From Basidiobolus meristosporus CBS 931.73 (lineage: Eukaryota > Basidiobolomycota > Basidiobolomycetes > Basidiobolales > Basidiobolaceae), in the NCBI GenBank assembly GCA_002104905.1, contig MCFE01000626.1:1-51856 (forward strand): DNA of 51,856 nucleotides, given 5' to 3'. How positions within the stretch are numbered: the first letter of the stretch is position 1; each line of letters begins with the position of its first letter. The notes below the pieces were generated by a model that worked only from the letters and a program-made list of their open reading frames with translations, was not told the origin of the DNA and made no database searches. Below are positions 44,671-51,856 of the stretch, in pieces. Position numbers and translations under genes: made by a program.

Positions 44671-46318
44671 CATAGAAAAGCTTTGCTTTGTTGTTGGCAA
44701 GTACAGATGGGCAAATAATGGTACTATATGAATTGTTGAATAAATATCTCCTATAGTTGGTTCCAAGATATTCCTAGACACTATGCTCAAAATCAATATT
44801 AGCATCAATAGCTTGCTCTTTGATTACTAAACCACCGCTGTAGTAGGGTAAGCATATTTCCCACAGACTAGTTTATCCATATACCTATTATAATGCACTT
44901 ATCCATGTTTTATCATATCAGTATTATCCCATTTGTCTTTGCCCATATTATTGGTATTATGCCCATATGATGTTACTCCTGACTGGTTATTAGCATTAGT
45001 TATCCCAGATTTTATTCAGCTTTGTAATAAGTATATGTATCTAAATTAGGCAAGCACCTGTGTCATTATCCATGACACATGACCTAAGTCTGTGTTACCA
45101 TCCCTACCACTTCATTACCATATATGGTATCTCTATGCTGCATAGGTTTCAGACTAGTAATCCTTGACTGGTTGGATGTGCTGTGCCTTTTAGAACCTTC
45201 CAGGACCTTCTTGGTATACTTTTAGCTCATAGTAATGTCATCAATAATTATACAGATGCCTGGAATCTTCTAGAACCTTGTCATTGGTAATCACTTGGCA
45301 ATCTAGAAAAGTATTTAATGGAAGTCAATCCCTCATCAATGAGTTATCCCTTCAATCAGTAACACTTCTCCCTTATTGATTAGCAGTAGTTCACTGGACC
45401 TACCTTCAACAGTCATACCTCAGGCCTGCCAACAAGGAGCTTTTCAGGGTAGTGCACAAGACACACAGAGGCCTCTGGAGACACTTGGAGCACCTAGGAA
45501 GCTAGCAAAGCAGGAGCTTTTACCATAGTGACAAAGACACCAGCAGTTTAGACCAAGAGGTTATTGCACCCATCAGACACCTCATAACCCTAGAGTCATG
45601 TAGCTTCACCCAGGAGTACCTCTACACTACCACACCACTCCCAAAATGTGGTGGCCTTGGTTTTGTCTAGCCATAGAGGAATGAAATTAGAGAACAGTCA
45701 CAATAGAGGCAAAGTTAAATATGATGAAGTGAGTGTACATGAATGTAATAAAAATCTACAGGACAAAAAAGAACAACAAGTAGATAAACAGCACTCACAG
45801 ACACTCCATCAAGTACAGCACCAACATGGACAATAAACAGGCCATGAGGGCAAAGCATCAGGACCATTACTTGGGGATCAAGACCAAAAGAGGAAGCTGC
45901 CTCTACCATGCAGCTTTTGCACTCCAAAGGATGACCAGAAGTCTACTATAGACAAAGATTGCAGCAAGAAGAGCAGTACAATTACCAATTCTGGTAGTGG
46001 TACCATTGGAAGTCCCAAATACCTGAAGAAAGCATAGAAAAATTGGCAGATGACTCAGTTATCCTGAGGAGAAAACAAACCAATGAAATTGGGTGATTCT
46101 GAAGCAAGCCTCAGCTTAGTACTGTGGTAATAGGAAGTACTATATTACTACATATCTCAAAACCAATATTGCACTTATTTCTTTATTTTGCTTTTGCTAA
46201 TATGACTCAAGTGAAAGATCAAGAATTTCCAACTTTAAAGGACAAATGCTTCAGACCCTGACAAGAAATTCACCCAAGAATAGTATGTTATGCAGAACAC
46301 TCAGTAGTCAACAAATGT
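44671..46318. other. AT-rich gap, unknown element remnants
   Basis: No gene is recognised. Between 45170 and 45430 the layout (CTAGAAAAGTATTTAATGG, then a pyrimidine-rich stretch) could be an LTR promoter, but no copy in the window supports this. A small basic, Gln/His-rich open frame at 45648-45836 may be a gag remnant. Confidence 0.3.
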
Positions 46319-48130
46319 TTCAAATTACAGCTCATTTGAAGCAGCACTTAAGGAGTTATGGTCAAAAGAGTGCAATTATCATTTGTACTTGGCCTCTGTT
46401 GCTAGGATTTCAATGGTGACTTCAATTACATGTAACTTTTGAGCCAGCCAATCAAATCAAGTGATATGTTCACAGGTGCTGCACCTAGGTCCAATCTGCC
46501 CCACTGCAGAGCTTTAGCTTTGCATCTTGTGTATTGCTTGCGCAATTGCCCAAAAACTTTGATCCTTCAGAATTTTCATATATATGACTTCCACAGCTGA
46601 AAAATAAAGGGAGCCTCTCCTTCCAGAATCTCCACACTACAACTACAAGTATAAAGGTTATAAGACTTCCCCTGCATCACTTGCACTGTGGAGTATTCTG
46701 ACTTTGATTGGTAATACATCAGTAAAGAGACTGCAAGCCTACAAGAATCCAATCTAAGTTCTACAAGAGAATACCACTTTTCTGTCAGAAAAGTCCCCTC
46801 TAAGAAGCCCCTTTACTCAAAAGACACCCCATTGGTCAAAAGACCCTTCTGGAGACCCCTTGAAGAAACCCCTTTAGACACTCCTTTAGCCTAAAGACTC
46901 CTTTAGAGACTTTTACATCACACCCCTTTAGGTCAAAGGAGAGTAAAGAATTTCCAAATTAGGAAATATTCTTACAGAAAGAAGAGTGACTTCTAAATAA
47001 GGAAAAGCTAATATAGAAGTAATAGGCACAACAGTTATCAGAAGGTCAGAACACTGCTGTAGAAGTGAGAAACCTGCCTATGGTATATTTTGAGCCTAAG
47101 ATTGAGGATATTAGTGAAAGTTATATCTTCTATTGGTATATCAAACTCTGTTGTGTTGTATTATTAATAGTTTGGGGCTTGTTCTACAATATAGAGGCTA
47201 ATCAACAATATATAACAACTCCCAGTATGCTAATACTGAAATAATTTATTGGGAGTTTGATATACTGATAGAAGATATAACTTTCACTAATTTCCTCAAT
47301 CTTAGGCTCAAAATATACTGTAGGCAGTGTTTATCACTTCTACAGCAGTGTTCTGACCTTCTGTCAACTAATGGGCTTATTTACTTTTATAGTAACTTTT
47401 CCTTATTTGGAAGTCCCTTTCCTTCCTGAGAAAATATTTCCAAATATGGAAGATCTGAACTCCCCTATAACCTAATGGGGTATGTTGTAGAAGTCTCTAA
47501 AGGGGTGTCTTTAGAGTAAAGGGGCTTCTTGTAGTGGTCTCTAAAGTGGACTTTACACCAAAGGGGTGTCTAAAGGGGCTTCTTTAGAGTAAAGGGGCTT
47601 CTTAAAGGGCTCTCTGAAGGGGTCTTTAGACTAAAGGGGTTTTTTAGAGGGGAGTTTTCCAGCAGAAAAGTGGTAGTTTCTTGTAGAGCTTAGATTGGAT
47701 TCTTGTGAGCTTTGCAGTCTCTTTACTGATGTAGTACCAATCAAAGTCAGAATACTCAACAGTGCAAGTGATGCAGGGGAAGTCTTATAACCTTTAAACT
47801 TGTAATCATAGTGTGGAGATTCTAGATAGAGAGGCTCTCTCTTTATTTTTCAGCTGAGGAAGTCATATATATGAAAATTTTGAAGGATCAAAGTTTTTGG
47901 GTGATTGTGCAAGCAATACACACAATACAAAGCTACAATTTTGCAGTGGCACAGATTGGACATAGGTGCAGCACCTGTAAAAATTTCATGTGACTTGATT
48001 AGCTGGTTTGAAAGTTGCACACAATCAAAGTCACCATAGTAATCCTAGCAAGAAGGCATAGTATATATAATAATTGGACTCTTTTGGTCATAACTCCTTA
48101 AGTACTGCTTCAAATGAGCTGTAATTTGTA
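46319..48130. repeat. Long imperfect palindrome (foldback-like element)
   Basis: Left arm 46319-47148 and right arm 47253-48130 are reverse complements at roughly 75-80% identity by eye, separated by a 104-bp spacer. Outer ends read CAAATTACAGCTCATTTGAAGC on the left and its complement on the right. Both arms contain a cluster of short motifs of type TCTAAAGGGG or CCCCTTTAGA (about 46790-46945 and 47490-47655). No coding capacity is seen. It lies directly beside the LINE, whose 3' end is missing at 48130, so either the palindrome inserted there or the LINE broke at that point. Confidence 0.85.
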
Positions 48131-50410
48131 GGGGCATTCAGGCAAATGAGGCACCAAGAAGGTAATGCACCATACTGCAAACTTGTCAAGCTTAGTGCAG
48201 TCTCTAGAAGTAAGAGAGAGAAGTGGTAAGCCAAATTCCAGGACAGGGAAGACAAACTGCTTGAGTAGAAGGAGGCAGCTGGGAGCTGAAGCTGTAGGAG
48301 GAGTAACAGCCAGTAGCTTGTGGAGTGCCTGTCTTGCCAGGATAATTCTCTTCTTCAGGTGTGCTCCAGAGTCTAGTCCAGTAGGAATGAAAGGAAAGCC
48401 AAGATATGTAGCAGAAACCTGAGCAGGTAGAGTGGAGTTCTCCAAGGTGATGGGAGAGCCCAAAGGTACTGTCTTTGCAATGGAAAGCTGGAGATTATTC
48501 TTCTACAGATACTGGTGGATGGTCTGGGAGTCTTGTTGCACATTGGAGGAGGATATTCTGATGTCATTGGCAAAGAGAGTAACCAGGCAGTCAGCTGAGA
48601 GTCTTGGAAAATCATTCAGGAAGATGGCAAACAGTATAGGACCAAGCACAGAGCCTTGAACCACTCCATTAGGAACTGAGAACACAGCTGATTGCTCACT
48701 TGGGTGCAGAATTCTTGCTTGTGGATCCAGAAACAGAGACCTGACAAGGAGGGTGAGAGAGGTACTGGAGAAGCATTGCAACTTGGACCAAAGCAGATTT
48801 CTGTCAACTGAATCAAAGGCCTTAGTAATATCAAACAGAACAGAGGGATACTTGCACTGGAGAGAGTGATCTTGGCTAAGTATGACTGCATATTCCAAGG
48901 AGAGGCCAGGAACAAAGCCAAACTGTGCAGGATGAAACTTGAGGGAGTCAGAGTAGAGCTCCTGAGCAAGCAGAAGCTCAAACACCTTTCTGCAGGTGGG
49001 CAGCAGAGATATTGGCCTGTAGGAGCTAGGATCCAGGTGCTTTCCTTTACCCTTGTACAGTGGCAGAACATTTGCAAAGGACCATTCCTCAGGAGTAGAA
49101 AGCTGGGCTGAGCATTGCTGAAACAGTGGAAGCAGAAGTGCAGACATGGCCTTGGTACTAGTCTTCAGAAGCTCATAGGAGATTGTGTCCACACCTGGAG
49201 CAGTAGAGTTGGGAAGCCTCTTGAGCACATTATGGATTCTCGCTTGATCAAGTGCAAGTGGGATGGGCAGAGTCTTGAAGTCAGGATGAAAGCCAGGAGT
49301 TGAGTACTGCTTTGTAGAGAAGAAGATGTTAGCCAGCTGTTATGTTGAAGGTAACTTCCTGGAAGAGGGCCTCATTGCCCTGTAGAGTCTTGATACTGTT
49401 CTTGTTATAGAGTTGGAAGATTGCAGAGGCAAAGAACTCATAATATGATCCCAGAGCTGAGTATGCAGAGTGTGGTGAATTGCCTTGGAGTGGTGTATTG
49501 CTGTCAGGAGGAGTTTCTCTGCTTTTGGGTTAGGGAAACTCAGGTAGCTTTGTTGCAGGGCTGAAACAATGGATTCCCATTTTCTTGAGGTAACAGCAGT
49601 AGTCTTGCATGGCAGTGAGAGGGAGGCAGACACCAGAATCAGATGCTTCACAAAGAGCCAGGCATAGATGAGATCCTCTGGCAGAGAAAGTAGCAAACTG
49701 GCAAGCTTCAAGTAGTTCCCAAAGTCTTTCTTCTGATTTTTGGTAGCTTTGTGTGTGAGCACAATAAGTTTTGGCAGCTTCTTCTTCACAACTGTGTGCA
49801 TAGAAAGGGACCAGGCTGGGTGGTCAGAGGCTCTCAAGGATCCTAGCTCAGCTCCAGAGAATTGCTCAACTTCATTCACAAAGTAGAGGGCAGCAGCAGA
49901 AGGGCAGATCCAGTCAACACATCTTTTCTCAGATTGAGCACCTAGTGCTAGCAGATGGCTTTCTCTCAGGAAGTTCAGTAGGAATGTAGACCTTGGCTTC
50001 ATTCTTGCAGTCAGAGTAGTCTTGTTCTCAGGATGGGGAATGTTGAGATCTCCAAGCAAGATAACAGGTGTTGATATAGATTGTTGGTATTGCTGAACCT
50101 TCTGGCATATAACTTGCATTTCCTGAAGGGCAAGACTTGGAGGCAGATAGCAGAGCACCAGACTGATAGTTGGCAACTGGAGAGCAGCACAGTAAGGGGA
50201 GTAAAGAGGAACACAGAGCTGAGGAGTGTTGATGGTAGAAGAGATGAAGCAGATAGAGGAGGTATTCTTTGGTCTAGGAGTAGAAAAGCAATATAGATAA
50301 GTCAAAAGTATAGAGGGTAACTGGACATCAATCAAACACAGGAGGGAAAATCTTGAAAGAAGTCTCTCTAGAGTTGGTCTTGATGGCTGTATGCTGTTGC
50401 AGTTAAGCAA
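48131..50410 (-). pseudogene. LINE ORF2: endonuclease and reverse transcriptase, broken
   Basis: The AP-type endonuclease (50410-49800) has LLNCNSIQ, TPVILLGDLNIPHP (GDLN) and LRASDHPAW (SDH), the metal and His motifs. A linker runs to a stop at 49340. Reverse transcriptase (49228 onward) shows APGVDTISYELL, SYRPISLLPTCRKVFE, PAQFGFVPG, LFDITKAFDSVDR with the first catalytic Asp, then NGVVQGSVLGPILFAIFLND. The active-site FADD reads FAND (about 48560), so a catalytic Asp is lost. The frame continues 48463-48131 after another stop. It is therefore inactive as it stands. Confidence 0.85.
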
Positions 50411-50425
50411 CAGAACTTCAGGTAG

Positions 50426-51856
50426 TCAGGCAGAGGTTGTAGCTTCATCAGAGGCAGCATTGACAATGTGACCTGCAGAGTCCCAGAGCTCTTCAAATGG
50501 TGCATCACTTAAGTCAGCAAGGAGGGAAATGGCATGATTCTTGAGGAAGTATGCCACATCATAGGAGGGGGCTTGTCTCTTGATGGCAGCAAAGAAAGAC
50601 AGAATGGCAACATGGGTTGGAGGCTTGTTGAACAGTAGAGAGTCAGAGGATTCAGATTCTTCAGGCACTATCTTGAAGTCAGTTTTCAGCCATTTAAGGT
50701 TCTTCTCCACAAAGGCAACAAATGGGTCAGCAATGTTTTGGTCTAGGATAACCTCCAGAATCTTCCCTTTTCTCCAGGCCAGGTTGACAATTCTTGAGAG
50801 CTGAATATTGCATGCCTTGAGTGCTTTCCTGATGTTGGAAATGGGAGTCCTGGGAACTTGCTTCAAGTACACCACAGTCCAGGTAGAAGCTGGTGGTAGG
50901 TTTGCTGGGGGCTTGTAAGTCCTTCTGTGTGGCAATGGAGCTGCAGTAGTCAGATTGGAGTCCACATTCTCAGTAGAAGGTTTTCTTGATGTGCCTTGCT
51001 GAATAGTACTGGAGCTGGATGTGCTGATAATTCTTGCTAGAACCTTGCCTGCATAAGTCTGAGGTATAGCTGAGGTGACTGTAGAGGTGGTGGCAGCTGG
51101 TGCAGGTGGAGAGGCAGAAACTGAAGCAGGAACTGAGGTCATCTGGGAGAAGGTAGTAGAAGCAGGTTTTCAGGGAGGAACAGAGTTCACTATCCAGTTG
51201 TTCTGTAAAACACTGGAGTAGCTTTTCTGTGAAACAGGATCTTGCTCTTGAATAGGAACAGAAGCAGGAGGCTGGGGCTGAGCAGTAGTGGTAAGGCAGT
51301 GGCACTCCAAGGAAGCTTTTTGCAAGGCATCTCTGGCAGTTTTCAGGGCAGTATTGGCTTCATTCTTGAGCTTCTTGCATTGAGCATCCAGTCTCTTGTT
51401 TTCAATAGCCAGGGCAGTATTGGCAGCCTCTAAATCAGCAATTCTCTTCTCAATTGCAAGGAATCTCTGAAGAAATGCATCAGTAGAAGTGCTGGCATCT
51501 GGGAGAGCAGTGGCAGGAATAGAGTCCATTGACAGTGGGCTTCTTGGAGGCAAGGAACGTGGACTGGCAGATTCAGGCACAAAAGGAGATATCCTGGCAG
51601 GAGGAGAAGGAGTATCCAAGGCAGTAACAGAGGCAATTCTTGTTGGTGAAGCAGCAGCAGGGGAGGCAAGCCTGTTCAGAAACTGGGCAGGAGAGAGTGC
51701 TTGAGGAGAGGGAGTCTTCAGCTTGCCAAGCATGTCTTCCATCAGAGTGATACCAATATTCCTGGTGCATTTGCATAGAAAAGTAAGCTTCCTGAGTCTG
51801 CCAGCTCTTCCATTCCTTCTGATAGTTCCATTGTTTCCACAGTTGGGGCAAGAAAT
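50426..51856 (-). pseudogene. LINE ORF1 with N-terminal zinc ribbon and coiled coil
   Basis: Reads from the right edge leftward in one frame, with a single stop at 51170-51172 (TGA) separating it into two blocks. The visible start (51856-51743) holds a Cys pattern CPNCGNNGTIRRNG, then a basic stretch and CKC, forming a C-x2-C ... C-x-C zinc ribbon. Next a Ser/Pro/Ala-rich stretch, then a coiled coil (about 51450-51290, FLAIEKRIADLEAANTALA), a Pro/Gln-rich link, and after the stop an Ala/Ser/Thr-rich region and a folded part with STWTVVYLKQVPRTPISN (about 50890-50850) that could be an RRM-like or related RNA-binding region. The frame ends with TGA at 50426, about 15 bp before ORF2. The element continues beyond the window. 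Confidence 0.7.

Larger units (their letters stand above)
48131..51856 (-). mobile_element. LINE (non-LTR) retrotransposon, 3'-truncated
   Basis: A minus-strand element with two ORFs: ORF1 (50426 to the right edge) and ORF2 with AP-endonuclease and reverse transcriptase (48131-50410). The layout fits the Tad/I group of fungal LINEs. The 5' end lies beyond the window. The C-terminal part of ORF2 and the 3' UTR are missing where the palindrome begins. It has almost no CpG, with none at all from 50401 to 51180 by my count. Confidence 0.85.

Noticed and set aside
45170-45836. Gypsy LTR plus gag start
   Set aside because: The layout is suggestive, but there is no second LTR copy, primer-binding site or recognisable gag motif to support it.

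Overview
The window is eukaryotic and almost certainly fungal. Genes are interrupted by many short GT-AG introns (about 55-75 bp), they lie close together on both strands, and they encode recognisable fungal proteins: a BET bromodomain protein, a Mig1-type zinc-finger factor, a Svp26-type cargo adaptor, a Pfa4-type DHHC transferase and a GPI-anchored Cys-rich wall protein. I cannot fix the species. A transposon-rich Mucoromycota or Basidiomycota genome fits best, and this is inference from gene style and element types.

The window has three compartments with sharp edges. LEFT (1 to about 13,190) is AT-rich, nearly free of CpG and made of decayed, nested transposons: a broken Tnp2-type DNA transposase with a divergently placed unknown ORF, a 5'-truncated Gypsy element with its 3' LTR, a Copia element with gag-pol remnants and a 3' LTR, and solo LTRs, one with a perfect 5-bp target duplication.

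MIDDLE (about 13,690 to 40,064) is a CpG-rich island of about sixteen genes. In order: NKAP-family SR protein (-); unknown (+); unknown small gene (-, weak); BET double-bromodomain protein (+); TRAPP subunit Trs33/TRAPPC6 (-); NAD kinase (+); Pfa4-type palmitoyltransferase (-); proteasome assembly chaperone 2 (+); membrane-anchored ubiquitin-specific protease (-); GPI-anchored 8-Cys protein (-); Mig1/CreA-like factor (+); F-box protein (-); secreted Cu/Zn superoxide dismutase (-); Svp26/TEX261 (-); KLHDC4-like Kelch protein (-); and a membrane-anchored alginate-lyase-family protein (+). These are housekeeping genes in mixed orientation and I see no biosynthetic cluster. Several share short divergent promoters (Trs33/NAD kinase, Pfa4/PAC2, Kelch/lyase) or short convergent ends (NAD kinase/Pfa4 67 bp, PAC2/USP 62 bp).

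RIGHT (about 40,065 to 51,856) is again a CpG desert. A Copia gag fragment is split by a solo LTR of a second family (near-perfect target duplication) and by further sequence. Next come a two-unit 421-bp tandem repeat, a 154-bp minisatellite, an imperfect palindrome of about 1.8 kb carrying AAAGGGG-type motifs, and a minus-strand LINE running off the right edge. Its ORF1 begins, in the visible part, with a zinc ribbon resembling that of bacterial IS transposase accessory proteins.

The most notable observations are the complete lack of CpG in a still-open LINE ORF1, the IS-like zinc ribbon, the long palindrome with internal motif arrays, the datable nested LTR insertions, and a perfect 102-bp tandem duplication in a divergent promoter. 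All reading was by eye without alignment software, so exon edges not given explicitly are approximate.
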